A stretch of DNA of 33,678 nucleotides from Dechloromonas sp. (GTDB lineage: Bacteria > Pseudomonadota > Gammaproteobacteria > Burkholderiales > Rhodocyclaceae), in assembly GCA_028689015.1 (NCBI GenBank), contig JAQTXC010000030.1, positions 1 to 33,678 on the forward strand. Reading direction: 5' to 3'. Below, piece after piece: positions 15,944 through 22,596 of the stretch. Each line of letters starts with the position of its first letter. The stretch's first letter is position 1. The notes beneath the pieces are model-generated. The model was not told where the DNA came from, ran no database searches, and saw only the letters and a program-made list of their open reading frames with translations. The position numbers and the translations under genes are program-made.

Positions 15944-16969
15944 TTAAGTCCGTTTCGCGCTGTACAGTGCTTTCGGTTGCGTGCAGATGTAGAGCGGATA
16001 GCTGTAAACTTCCGGACGAACCCAGGCGTCGCGGTCGCGGTCGCGAATGATCATGGAATAGAGAGCTTCGCCGCGGGTGTTGACGACCGAGAGGCTTTCG
16101 CCGGGAGACCATGCCACATCGAACAAGCCTGGAACGTTGGCCGGGATGAATTTGGCCTTGTCGGTATTGACCGCTACTGTGCTGCCGTCGTCGGTGCCGC
16201 GATAGTTCACCCAGGTAATGCCGCCGTATTGAAACTGCTCGAAGGCATTACCGCTGCGAAGGTCGGCGGCCTGCATGGTGTTTAGGTAGGTTTCGCGAAC
16301 TTCTTTATGCGCGGTCAGGTCGTCCCAAAACGCATCGCCGCATAATGCGACAATGTAGGAACTACCGGGAACCCACAAGCCGCCCAAGGCACGCATCACG
16401 CCGCGAGTGACTTCATTGCATTTTTTACGCACGACACCGGAAGCCGGAGATGCTGCGTCAAGGTCGAAGTCGATTTCGACAGGCAATGAAACACCGAGCT
16501 CGCTGGCCCAATCGACCAAAACAGAGCCGTCGGCATCCAATACTTTTCCCTGCACCGCGCCTAGGCGCATGTGTTCGTGCGTCAATTCGACTTGTTGCCG
16601 GAGCCTGGACGATTCATCGACAACGACTTGCATCACGCCTTCCAGTTCGCTTTCCGAGCCGAATGCACGCACGTTTTGGATTTCGTTTGCGGTGATGGTG
16701 TGGCCCTTGGCGATGCGCACGGTGGGCTTATAAATGATGTTGCGTTTGTCGCGCTTGCCTTCTTCGGGAGGTGCGCCGCGCGGCGTGGTCTGGATCAGCG
16801 ATAAGGTGCCGTCAAGTTTTTCGATCATCGCCACTGTCGTGCGGATCGGACGCGGGCGAAACAAGTTCAGGCTACCCAGGAATCCTGGGGAGTACGGCAA
16901 TTTGCGAACCGCCGTCGACAGCTCGATCATGCTGAACGGCTTTTGGTTAAATACGTCTAGTGAAGCCAT
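15944..16969 (-). CDS. Major capsid protein, lambda gpE family
   Basis: 341 residues, same size as lambda gpE (341). Family features include the N-terminal region with RTTVAMIEKLDGTLSLI, RGAPPEEGKRDKRNIIYKP, the acidic helix FGSESELEGVMQVVVDE, TLxADGSVLVDWASELGV-type spine segment, and the C-terminal P-domain end with SMIIRDRDRDAWVRPEVYSYPLYI. It forms the HK97-fold shell. The upstream neighbour is the decoration protein and then the protease, the lambda order (C-D-E). The gene ends in tandem stops TAA TAA. Confidence 0.93.
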   Translation of the reverse strand: MASLDVFNQKPFSMIELSTAVRKLPYSPGFLGSLNLFRPRPIRTTVAMIEKLDGTLSLIQTTPRGAPPEEGKRDKRNIIYKPTVRIAKGHTITANEIQNVRAFGSESELEGVMQVVVDESSRLRQQVELTHEHMRLGAVQGKVLDADGSVLVDWASELGVSLPVEIDFDLDAASPASGVVRKKCNEVTRGVMRALGGLWVPGSSYIVALCGDAFWDDLTAHKEVRETYLNTMQAADLRSGNAFEQFQYGGITWVNYRGTDDGSTVAVNTDKAKFIPANVPGLFDVAWSPGESLSVVNTRGEALYSMIIRDRDRDAWVRPEVYSYPLYICTQPKALYSAKRT

Positions 16970-16985
16970 GTGATAAATCTCCTAT

Positions 16986-17846
16986 TTAGCGGACAATGAT
17001 GCCCAGCGTGTTGAGTTGAGCGATTGCCGCCGCTTTTTCGCCGGCTGTTGCAGTGGCCGGCCAAGTCAATTCGTCGCCGTGAACTTCGCAATCACGGGCG
17101 TAAATGACCGCCATTTGTGCCGCATCGGTGGCGTTGACGTTGTCCATCAATACGCCGCCGGCTTTTTCCGCTCCGATGACGCTGTCTTCATCGAACGCGA
17201 CGTATTCGCCGTCGCCGGCCAGAACGCTGATGGTGAAACCTTCGCCTGCTTTGAAATCGGTCGCGCCGTCGGTAATCGTGAATGTCAACCCGCCCATAGC
17301 GAATTCAGTTGCCACTACGCCGGTGCCGACCAATAGCCCATCCGGATCGGTCAGCGTAAACGTACCGACGTTTGTACCCGGCTCGATGATGACGGCTTTG
17401 TAATCGCCCAGTTTGGCCCCTTTGCTTAATGCCACGCTGGCAATCGTACCGGTGTTGGCGGCATTGATCGCAAACGCTTCAATCGAAACGCCGGTTGCTG
17501 TAATAGTAGTGCTGGCTGCGGTCTGGTCTTCCGATACGGTATAGGTGCCAGTGCCGCCGTTGCCTGTGCCCAATGCGGTAATCATCGTGCCCGCAGTTAC
17601 TCCGGACCCGGACAGGATTTGACCGACGGCCAAGGTGCCTGAGCCGACAGCGGTTACGGTCAATGTAGTGCCGGAAATCGCGCCGGTTACCGATGCGCCG
17701 CTGCCGGCTTTCGAGCGTTTACCGATAACGGTGCCGGCTTCCAGGTTTTGGCCTTTGGCCAAGGTGATTTTTTCGCGGCTACGCGCGCCGTTGGCTTCTG
17801 AGATGAGAAACTCGGACGAGTAGCGGCCTTCTGAAATCATGATCAT
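16986..17846 (-). CDS. Head decoration protein, gpD-like with inserted beta domains
   Basis: 286 residues, against 110 in lambda gpD. The N-terminal arm ([25 protein letters not shown]) and the C-terminus ([20 protein letters not shown], ending QLNTLGIIV) are gpD-type and would bind at the capsid three-fold axes. Between them lie two beta modules: about residues 52-118, with [20 protein letters not shown] and [18 protein letters not shown], and about 130-220, with [14 protein letters not shown] and [16 protein letters not shown]. Both are familiar as mobile surface modules in phage proteins. AGGAG lies 9 bp before the first ATG. Confidence 0.85.
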   Translation of the reverse strand: MIMISEGRYSSEFLISEANGARSREKITLAKGQNLEAGTVIGKRSKAGSGASVTGAISGTTLTVTAVGSGTLAVGQILSGSGVTAGTMITALGTGNGGTGTYTVSEDQTAASTTITATGVSIEAFAINAANTGTIASVALSKGAKLGDYKAVIIEPGTNVGTFTLTDPDGLLVGTGVVATEFAMGGLTFTITDGATDFKAGEGFTISVLAGDGEYVAFDEDSVIGAEKAGGVLMDNVNATDAAQMAVIYARDCEVHGDELTWPATATAGEKAAAIAQLNTLGIIVR

Positions 17847-17861
17847 GATGGTTGACTCCTA

Positions 17862-18260
17862 TTAGTTGGCAAGGCCGATGACTTTGTCCCACAATTTCTG
17901 TGAGGCTTGGTGATTGGCGACTTCATCGTCTTCCGGTATTGGGTCGTCGGCTCCCACTTTAGGATTTCCTAAAGTGTTCATGTGCTTGACGAATTCGTTA
18001 TCGGTTCGCACTGCGGCTTCCTGCTTTGCTATCTTCGGTGCCGATAACAGGACTTTGGCCGCTTGTTCGGCGTTCATGTCGGTTTCGAGCGCCAAGGTTT
18101 TCGCCATGTCTTCGCGGCCTTCGGCGGCTTCGTGGTTTAAGATCGCGGCGATGCGATCGCGCTCGATTTTGCCGCCGTCGGCTTTCGCACTGGCGGCTCC
18201 GTCGTTATAAATGGCCTGATACACATCGGGATGATCGGCCTTGAGTTTGTCGATGTTCAT
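17862..18260 (-). CDS. Nested scaffold protein (Nu3-like, internal start)
   Basis: An in-frame internal ATG at 18260 is preceded by TGGAG at a 9-bp distance, and would give a 132-residue protein equal to the C-terminal part of the protease (MNIDKLKADHPDVYQ onward). The product is charged and helical, with acidic end PIPEDDEVANH. This is the lambda C/Nu3 arrangement, in which scaffold is translated separately from the same frame. Usage of this start is inferred from position and the ribosome-binding site. Confidence 0.65.
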   Translation of the reverse strand: MNIDKLKADHPDVYQAIYNDGAASAKADGGKIERDRIAAILNHEAAEGREDMAKTLALETDMNAEQAAKVLLSAPKIAKQEAAVRTDNEFVKHMNTLGNPKVGADDPIPEDDEVANHQASQKLWDKVIGLAN

Positions 18261-19049
18261 GGATCTTTGCTCCAGGTTGTTGATTACAGATTCCAGGGTG
18301 CCGATTTCGTCGGCCAACCCGGCTTTTATCGCTTCCGCGCCGATCATCATGCCGCCGCGTAAAGATTTGATGTTGTCAACCGTCATGCCGCGCGCTTGTG
18401 CGATGTGGTTGATGAATACGTTTTCCAGCGCATCGATGTTGCGTTGCACGACCGACCGGCCTTCGTCGCTGTTGATATCCGGGCGTTTGTCCGGCGCATT
18501 GCTCGATACGATTTCGATGCTGTCGTCTTTTTGATTGCGGAATGCGGCAACAACACCGATGCTACCGAGACGCGCGGTGTCGTCGATGATGACCTTATCC
18601 GCTGCCGCCGCGATCCAATAGGCCGCGCTTGCTGCGGTGCCGTTGACGTAGGCAATGACCGGTTTATTAAACCCTGCCAATAATTTCGAGAATTCATTGA
18701 CTCCGGTGACATTGCCGCCTGGGGAGTCGATATTCAGCACCAAGGCGCTGATCGACAGATCCCGTTCGATATCGCCGAGGGTTTCCGCCATTCTCTCGAT
18801 CGAGGTCGCACCGGATATTTCGGTAAACAATGTCGCCTTCGGAAAGATCGGACCGGAAACCGGCATGATCGCGATCGAGCCGCGCGTGACTGTTCGCCAG
18901 TCGTTTTCCAACGGTTCGCCGCGCTGTTTGAGCACTGCTTCCAGGTCGTTTTCACGCTTGGCAATGGTGATGATGTTTTCCAGCGCATCGACGGTGATCG
19001 CCCAGGGCGAGCCGTGCGTGAGCGCGTCAATCGCGGTTCTTTTTGTCAT
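17862..19049 (-). CDS. Prohead protease (S49/SppA, gpC-like)
   Basis: 395 residues from the chosen start. Residues about 55-260 are an S49 peptidase domain: GSIAIMPVSGPI, ALVLNIDSPGGNV, then the nucleophile Ser141 in GTAASAAYW, and ARLGSIGV. As in lambda gpC, the C-terminal third (about 264-395) is a charged, helical scaffold. It processes portal and scaffold in the prohead. The start at 19049 is favoured since GAGGA lies just upstream; a longer frame begins at 19106 without a ribosome-binding site. It overlaps the portal gene by 23 bp. Confidence 0.9.
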   Translation of the reverse strand: MTKRTAIDALTHGSPWAITVDALENIITIAKRENDLEAVLKQRGEPLENDWRTVTRGSIAIMPVSGPIFPKATLFTEISGATSIERMAETLGDIERDLSISALVLNIDSPGGNVTGVNEFSKLLAGFNKPVIAYVNGTAASAAYWIAAAADKVIIDDTARLGSIGVVAAFRNQKDDSIEIVSSNAPDKRPDINSDEGRSVVQRNIDALENVFINHIAQARGMTVDNIKSLRGGMMIGAEAIKAGLADEIGTLESVINNLEQRSMNIDKLKADHPDVYQAIYNDGAASAKADGGKIERDRIAAILNHEAAEGREDMAKTLALETDMNAEQAAKVLLSAPKIAKQEAAVRTDNEFVKHMNTLGNPKVGADDPIPEDDEVANHQASQKLWDKVIGLAN

Positions 19050-20577
19050 CCTCTTCCTCGTCTTCGTCTTCCTCGTCGGGCTGGCCCGGCTCTTCAACGA
19101 CATCATTGTTGGTTAGGTTAGTCACGATCGGTAAGCCCATTTCCTCGCGTAATTCGCGTTCGGCTTTCTCTTCACGCAAGCGCTGCTTCATGACTTCTTC
19201 CCAGTCGTTGCCCTGTTCCGCGCATTCGTCTTCGAGCGTGCTGATACCGATGTTCATGCGCAATTCGGCGGCTTTGGATTCCTTGACCGGATCGACCCAA
19301 CCGCGGCCGGCGAACACGAACTTGCAGCGCGTGTATCCGTAGCGTTTGGCGTAAAAGTCGGGCGCTACCACTCGGCCTGTGTTGACGGCTTCTTCCATCC
19401 AAGCTTCGTAAATCGGCTGCAAGAAGTAGTCTTTCAGCCAACGCCGACGGCCTAGGAAATAACGCCAAGCTTCGAGCAATGCGGCGCGGGCGCTGGAGTA
19501 GTTGGTTTTGCTGAAATCTTTGGCGAGCAGTTCGTAGGGGATGTTCAGGCCGGCGGAAATGTGCCGGAGCACGGCTTCCATGAAGTCGCCAAAGGCTACA
19601 TTCGGGCGGCTGGGGTCGAACGATGACAGCTTGGTGCCGATCGGAAGGTTGAAGATCGATCCGCCTTCCAATTTCTTGCGGTGAGTGCGCTCAGAAACTT
19701 GTTTCCAATAACTGCCGGCGTCGCTGGGATCGCTGCCGAAAAGTTCGGCGACTGCATCGGGCGGTAGGTCTGATTCCAGAAACGCGGCAATCAAGGCGTT
19801 GACTGCCGCCGCTTGCAATTCTGAACCGATGTATTCTCCAGCCACGCGGAATTCGCGCAAGACGGCGGTGAAAATCGGCTTGCCGCGCGATTGGCCGGAA
19901 CGGTCTTTGTCGTGCAGATGGATAACGAGAGGCCGGCCCCAAGGCGTAAAAGCCGGGATGCGTTCGTATTCGTGTTGATCGAGCGCATAACCCAGCAGGC
20001 TGTCGCCGGGATGTTGTTTGCGGATGTGATAGGCGACAGGTGCGCCGTATTCGTCGATCTCGACGCCGCCGCGATATTTCGGATTGTTGTTGAATTGCGG
20101 CGGGGTTTCGAGCCGGTCCGACTCGATCATTTGCACGCGGGTCGACCAGTTTGCGCCGTTGCGCGGCGCCCACAGCAAAAGCGCTAAGCCGTCGCCATTC
20201 ATCATGGCCCCGGTCAGCGCTTGGTGGGCGAGACCTAACAGGTTCATCGATTGCCCTGCGTCGCATTCGCGGGTATCGCCCCACGAACGGAATTGCGCCT
20301 CGACGGCGTTGCCCCATGCGTTCGCCTCGTCGTATTCCCAACCGAGGTATTTGTAGTCGGGCTTGCTTGACAGGCGGAGTTGGTGGCCTATGATGTTGTC
20401 GCGGTTGGTCTGCAATACGCCGGATGCCAGCGCGTGATTGCGTGCGAGGTCCCGCGAGCGCGCGGTGACGGTCTCGGCTTCCGGGAGCCAATCGGAATCG
20501 GCGCTGCCAAGCGTGGGTATCCAGTCGGCTAGCCGAGCGTCGGAACGTGAGGCGGCGGTATGTGCGGTTTCGCTCAT
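19027..20577 (-). CDS. Portal protein, lambda gpB family
   Basis: 516 residues. Features of lambda-type portals are clear: the N-terminal LARNHALASGVLQTNRDNIIG, GLALLLWAPRNG, a long segment with VIHLHDKDRSGQSRGKPIF, LGAF-type IAAFLESD, and FMEAVLRHISAGLNIPYELLAKDFSKTNYSSARAALLEAWRYF in pieces that make up the crown and stem. It forms the dodecameric vertex through which DNA is packaged. The C-terminus is a very acidic tail (EEDEDEEEDD). Its ATG overlaps the gpW-like stop (ATGA). Confidence 0.95.
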   Translation of the reverse strand: MSETAHTAASRSDARLADWIPTLGSADSDWLPEAETVTARSRDLARNHALASGVLQTNRDNIIGHQLRLSSKPDYKYLGWEYDEANAWGNAVEAQFRSWGDTRECDAGQSMNLLGLAHQALTGAMMNGDGLALLLWAPRNGANWSTRVQMIESDRLETPPQFNNNPKYRGGVEIDEYGAPVAYHIRKQHPGDSLLGYALDQHEYERIPAFTPWGRPLVIHLHDKDRSGQSRGKPIFTAVLREFRVAGEYIGSELQAAAVNALIAAFLESDLPPDAVAELFGSDPSDAGSYWKQVSERTHRKKLEGGSIFNLPIGTKLSSFDPSRPNVAFGDFMEAVLRHISAGLNIPYELLAKDFSKTNYSSARAALLEAWRYFLGRRRWLKDYFLQPIYEAWMEEAVNTGRVVAPDFYAKRYGYTRCKFVFAGRGWVDPVKESKAAELRMNIGISTLEDECAEQGNDWEEVMKQRLREEKAERELREEMGLPIVTNLTNNDVVEEPGQPDEEDEDEEEDDKKNRD

Positions 20578-20786
20578 AACACCACCTGAAACGGTTTGCG
20601 GGGATTATTGCCGGAGGCTTTAGCGGTCTCGATATCGACCTGTTGCTGCCAATATTCGACCTGGCGGCGCAGCGCGTCGATGTCGTGCGTTTGCCCACGC
20701 CTGTCCCTCATCTGCGATACGTGTAAGGGCAGAGCGTCTGAATAAGCTGTTTGGGCCTTGGCCAGCATGTCGGTTGCGAAACTCAT
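20574..20786 (-). CDS. Head-tail joining protein, gpW-like
   Basis: 70 residues, similar in size to lambda gpW (68). Two helices are visible, about 2-20 (FATDMLAKAQTAYSDAL) and 33-55 (HDIDALRRQVEYWQQQVDIE), with a short hairpin containing RDRRGQTHD between. It lies directly upstream of the portal gene, overlapping it by four bases, as in lambda. It is separated from the terminase gene by about 10 kb, which is unlike lambda. No convincing ribosome-binding site precedes the ATG. Confidence 0.8.
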   Translation of the reverse strand: MSFATDMLAKAQTAYSDALPLHVSQMRDRRGQTHDIDALRRQVEYWQQQVDIETAKASGNNPRKPFQVVL

Positions 20787-20810
20787 GCGGGACAGGTTAA
20801 TGGATTGTGA

Positions 20811-20838
20811 TTGACAATATTCCCTGGAGGATTGTCAA
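20811..20838. promoter_or_regulatory. Inverted repeat TTGACAAT/ATTGTCAA upstream of gpW
   Basis: A perfect 8-bp inverted repeat (20811-20818 and 20831-20838) with a 12-bp spacer, 25 bp upstream of the gpW start. On the plus strand it is followed by seven T and would be a terminator; on the coding strand it contains TTGACA but no acceptable -10. It may be an operator or a terminator against antisense transcription. Confidence 0.4.
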
Positions 20839-20861
20839 TTTTTTTGATGGGAGAATTGAGT

Positions 20862-20887
20862 GCCGGTTTAGTTTTGACTAAACCGGC
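20862..20887. promoter_or_regulatory. Strong perfect hairpin, 11-bp stem
   Basis: GCCGGTTTAGT (20862-20872), loop TTTG, ACTAAACCGGC (20877-20887). The stem is perfect in either strand and is followed on neither side by a T-run. It abuts the first pentamer array. It may be a processing or pausing structure in the late transcript between the 21-kb genes and gpW. Confidence 0.55.
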
Positions 20888-20890
20888 CTT

Positions 20891-20950
20891 TGCTTTGCTC
20901 AACTTTGCTTTGCTCGGCTCGGCTTCGCTCCGCTTCGCTATGCTTGGCTC
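20891..20950. repeat. NGCTN pentamer array 1 (12 units)
   Basis: Exactly 60 bp made of twelve consecutive 5-bp units; eleven fit NGCTN (TGCTT, TGCTC, GGCTC, GGCTT, CGCTC, CGCTT, CGCTA) and one is AACTT. On the coding strand the unit reads NAGCN. The period of five excludes a coding origin. A second array lies 65 bp away in the same phase. Confidence 0.8.
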
Positions 20951-21015
20951 TGTGGTAATCACTTACCCGAATTGCTCACTCTTCGAATGGGCAACCGGCT
21001 AAGGGTTTAGCTCTT

Positions 21016-21065
21016 TGCTTGGCTTGGCTCTGCTGAGCTATGCTGCGCTTCGCTGAGCTATGCTC
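21016..21065. repeat. NGCTN pentamer array 2 (10 units)
   Basis: Ten consecutive pentamers of the form NGCTN (TGCTT, GGCTT, GGCTC, TGCTG, AGCTA, TGCTG, CGCTT, CGCTG, AGCTA, TGCTC), flanked by degenerate units CTCTT and GTCTA. It includes the repeated pair CTG-AGCTA-TGCT. It lies 18 bp beyond the stop of the 21084-21545 gene. The spacing from array 1 (125 bp) is a multiple of five. Confidence 0.8.
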
Positions 21066-21083
21066 GTCTATGTAAAATTTACC

Positions 21084-21545
21084 TCAAGCAATCCGCTTGA
21101 TCTTATGAAACGCCGAGATCGCGGCAATCTTGCCTTGCGCTTCGTCGCGATGCTTGATTTCTTCGCTGGTCAGCAAGCCTTCGTTGATATAGCTCAACGT
21201 ATCGACCGCTTTTTTAATCTCCGTCCTGACCTGATCTTTCAAACGGGTCATCGCAAAATCAGTTTGTTGTTTCGGCTCCAGGATCATGTATCCTTTACCG
21301 CGCACATTCGCCAATTGCATTCGGTGCGTTTTCAGCATTTCATCCTTGAAACCTTCGACGTTTTGCAGATATTCGAAGGCGAATGCTTCAAAATCTTTGC
21401 GCGTTCCGTGCTCAGGCTCCTCGATGGCAAATTGATTCATGAGCCAACGCTTGGATATGGTTTGCCCGTAGTCGAATTGCTCTGCGGCATTTTTCGCAGC
21501 GGTGATGTAAATTTTGTCTAATGTGACTTGTTCTTTCGATTTCAT
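21084..21545 (-). CDS. Hypothetical protein, second gene of the C4-controlled operon
   Basis: 153 residues, mostly helical and charged: KDFEAFAFEYLQNVEGFKDEML, a strand MILEPKQQTD, then a long helix RLKDQVRTEIKKAVDTLSYIN and a final AAISAFHKIKRIA. No known motif. It overlaps the preceding gene by four bases (ATGA), so the two are surely co-translated. It is followed by the pentamer arrays. I do not recognise the family; a partner protein of the upstream gene product is the simplest reading. Confidence 0.65.
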   Translation of the reverse strand: MKSKEQVTLDKIYITAAKNAAEQFDYGQTISKRWLMNQFAIEEPEHGTRKDFEAFAFEYLQNVEGFKDEMLKTHRMQLANVRGKGYMILEPKQQTDFAMTRLKDQVRTEIKKAVDTLSYINEGLLTSEEIKHRDEAQGKIAAISAFHKIKRIA

Positions 21546-22123
21546 TTCACTTTCTCCAAATCAAAACGCCCGAATGTTCCGCCTTTTTCCGGACGGAATC
21601 CGCCGATCCCGATAAACCGTCCGGCATTCTCTGCCGACTGTATTATCTGATTCTCGTCAAGCGTCGATTCATCATAAGTCAATGCCGCCTGCAATGTCCA
21701 TTTAGCGAACTTCGGCCGGTAGGCCATGACTCTGGCCTGCGACACAACGACAGAACGCCGATCAATGTAGCCTTGTTCCCAAAGCTGGTCAATCGTTAGC
21801 TTTTTACCGTAATCGAGCGGTACTTTAGCTTCCATCATGATTGTGCCGCGTTTGATTTGCATGCCGAGCTTGTTGAGCTTTGCTCCGCCAATAATGGAGG
21901 CTCGAATATTCTGAGTCGGCATATAGATGCCGAGTTCATTGTCCCAATAAAGCAACCCTTGCCATTGACTGCGCGCAATCAAGGCATGATCTTCCTCTGT
22001 TTTTTTTCGTTTTGAGGTGAGTTCTTTATGGTGAATGGTTGCCGGGTCCAATGGATCGGCTAGACGGTCACACGCTTGCAGTAATGGCGATGTGCCGATG
22101 AATTTTAATGTGATTTGTTTCAT
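21542..22123 (-). CDS. Unknown protein, possible RAMP (Cas7-like) fold, under C4-type leader
   Basis: 193 residues from the ATG at 22123, preceded by AAAGGA. Starts MKQITLKFIGTSPLL; conserved-looking central motifs are ADPLDPATIHHKELTSKRKKT, YMPTQNIRASIIGGAK and ARVMAYRPKFAKW; it ends with a Gly-rich loop AGRFIGIGGFRPEKGGTFGRF. A first strand with a G-x-x-P turn, the N/I/R-A-x-I helix and the C-terminal Gly-rich loop recall RAMP/Cas7-type RNA-binding proteins, but this is a by-eye impression. A longer frame from GTG 22231 reads in frame through the leader and may be a leader peptide. Its position makes it the target gene of the antisense RNA. Confidence 0.6.
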   Translation of the reverse strand: MKQITLKFIGTSPLLQACDRLADPLDPATIHHKELTSKRKKTEEDHALIARSQWQGLLYWDNELGIYMPTQNIRASIIGGAKLNKLGMQIKRGTIMMEAKVPLDYGKKLTIDQLWEQGYIDRRSVVVSQARVMAYRPKFAKWTLQAALTYDESTLDENQIIQSAENAGRFIGIGGFRPEKGGTFGRFDLEKVK

Positions 22124-22164
22124 GACTTTTCCTTTGTTTTCGCGTTGAATACTACCCGTTAGGG

Positions 22165-22232
22165 TGTGGCAGGAGCTTCGAATGGCAAAGGACCACCCCG
22201 GGTATTGGTTATTTTCCGGGACTCCTGCCACA
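22165..22232 (-). promoter_or_regulatory. Leader with antisense-target segments (icd-like leader)
   Basis: Coding-strand leader of the 22123-21542 gene. It is enclosed by a perfect 11-bp inverted repeat (TGTGGCAGGAG 22165-22175, CTCCTGCCACA 22222-22232) and holds three segments complementary to the small RNA encoded just upstream: GGAGTCC (22225-22219), CCTTTG (22191-22186) and TTCGAAGC (22182-22175). A GTG at 22231 begins an open frame (VPENNQYPGWSF) through the leader. In P1 and P4 such pairings repress translation and cause early termination. Confidence 0.65.
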
Positions 22233-22253
22233 AAACTTGGATATGGCAGGCAT

Positions 22254-22281
22254 AAAAAAACCGCATGTCTGTCGGGTGCGG
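22254..22281 (-). terminator. Terminator of the small RNA
   Basis: On the minus strand CCGCA (22281-22277), an 11-nt loop, TGCGG (22265-22261), then TTTTTTT. The stem is only 5 bp but the T-run is perfect. Upstream, GCGGACTCCGC can form a competing helix, suggesting alternative folding as in C4-type RNAs. Confidence 0.6.
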
Positions 22282-22310
22282 AGTCCGCCTTTGTGGGTTT
22301 CGAAGCCCAT
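22254..22310 (-). ncRNA. C4-like antisense RNA (about 57 nt)
   Basis: Predicted RNA from a start near 22310 to the T-run at 22260-22254. It lies between a near-consensus promoter and a terminator, contains no ORF with a ribosome-binding site, and carries GCTTCGAA (22306-22299), CAAAGG (22293-22288) and GGACTCC (22286-22280). Each is exactly complementary to a segment in the leader immediately downstream. Promoter, short RNA, terminator, then a complementary leader before a regulated gene is the arrangement of P1 C4 RNA and P4 CI RNA. Identity with the Rfam C4 family is inferred, not tested. Confidence 0.7.
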
Positions 22311-22316
22311 GTATGA

Positions 22317-22345
22317 ATAATAGGTTATATCTTTTAATCGGTCAA
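22317..22345 (-). promoter_or_regulatory. Sigma-70 promoter of the antisense RNA
   Basis: Minus strand TTGACC (22345-22340), 17-bp spacer, TATTAT (22322-22317): five of six matches in each box with optimal spacing. Transcription would start near 22310. The -35 box lies just beyond the stop codon of the HTH gene at 22348. Confidence 0.8.
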
Positions 22346-22347
22346 GT

Positions 22348-22596
22348 TTATTCCGGTGCTAGTGCAAATAACCGAACTCGCTGCTTCTCATCCGCCAACC
22401 GCTCCAAACAATATTGCACGGTGTACGGACATTCCAGCGCGCTCTTTTTGTCTCGGGCGGCGAGATAGGCCCGCATTGCCCGCTCAGACACGCCGAGCTT
22501 CCGCGCGACTTCGCGGTGACCGTATCCGGCTTTCTCGATCAATGCGCGCAAATAGTCCGGGTCTGGGTTGTGGTGTTTTGCGTTTGGGTAGCTCAT
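22348..22596 (-). CDS. Helix-turn-helix protein
   Basis: 82 residues. Residues about 17-47 form an HTH: IEKAGYGHREVARKLGVSERAMRAYLA, with the usual A-x3-G turn. The rest (CPYTVQYCLERLAD) is a helix seen in small phage XRE-like regulators that also bind DNA as dimers. It lies directly upstream of the antisense RNA promoter and overlaps the upstream gene by four bases. It could regulate the adjacent promoter; that is inference. Confidence 0.7.
   Translation of the reverse strand: MSYPNAKHHNPDPDYLRALIEKAGYGHREVARKLGVSERAMRAYLAARDKKSALECPYTVQYCLERLADEKQRVRLFALAPE

Noticed and set aside
15931-15947. Palindrome TTAATAA-CGT-TTATTAA after the capsid gene as terminator
   Set aside because: The stem is all A-T with no T-run, and its left half is made by tandem stop codons; the late transcript must continue into the tail genes.
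18255-19106. Longer protease start at 19106
   Set aside because: No ribosome-binding site, and it would overlap the portal gene by 80 bp with a basic, low-complexity extension; the start at 19049 has GAGGA.
19043-19342. Plus-strand frame with a poly-serine start
   Set aside because: It is the antisense of the acidic GAA/GAC-rich end of the portal gene.
20811-21002. Plus-strand frame of 63 codons over the pentamer array
   Set aside because: The 5-bp periodic repeat produces a Leu/Ala/Phe-rich frame without a ribosome-binding site; it is an artefact of the repeat.
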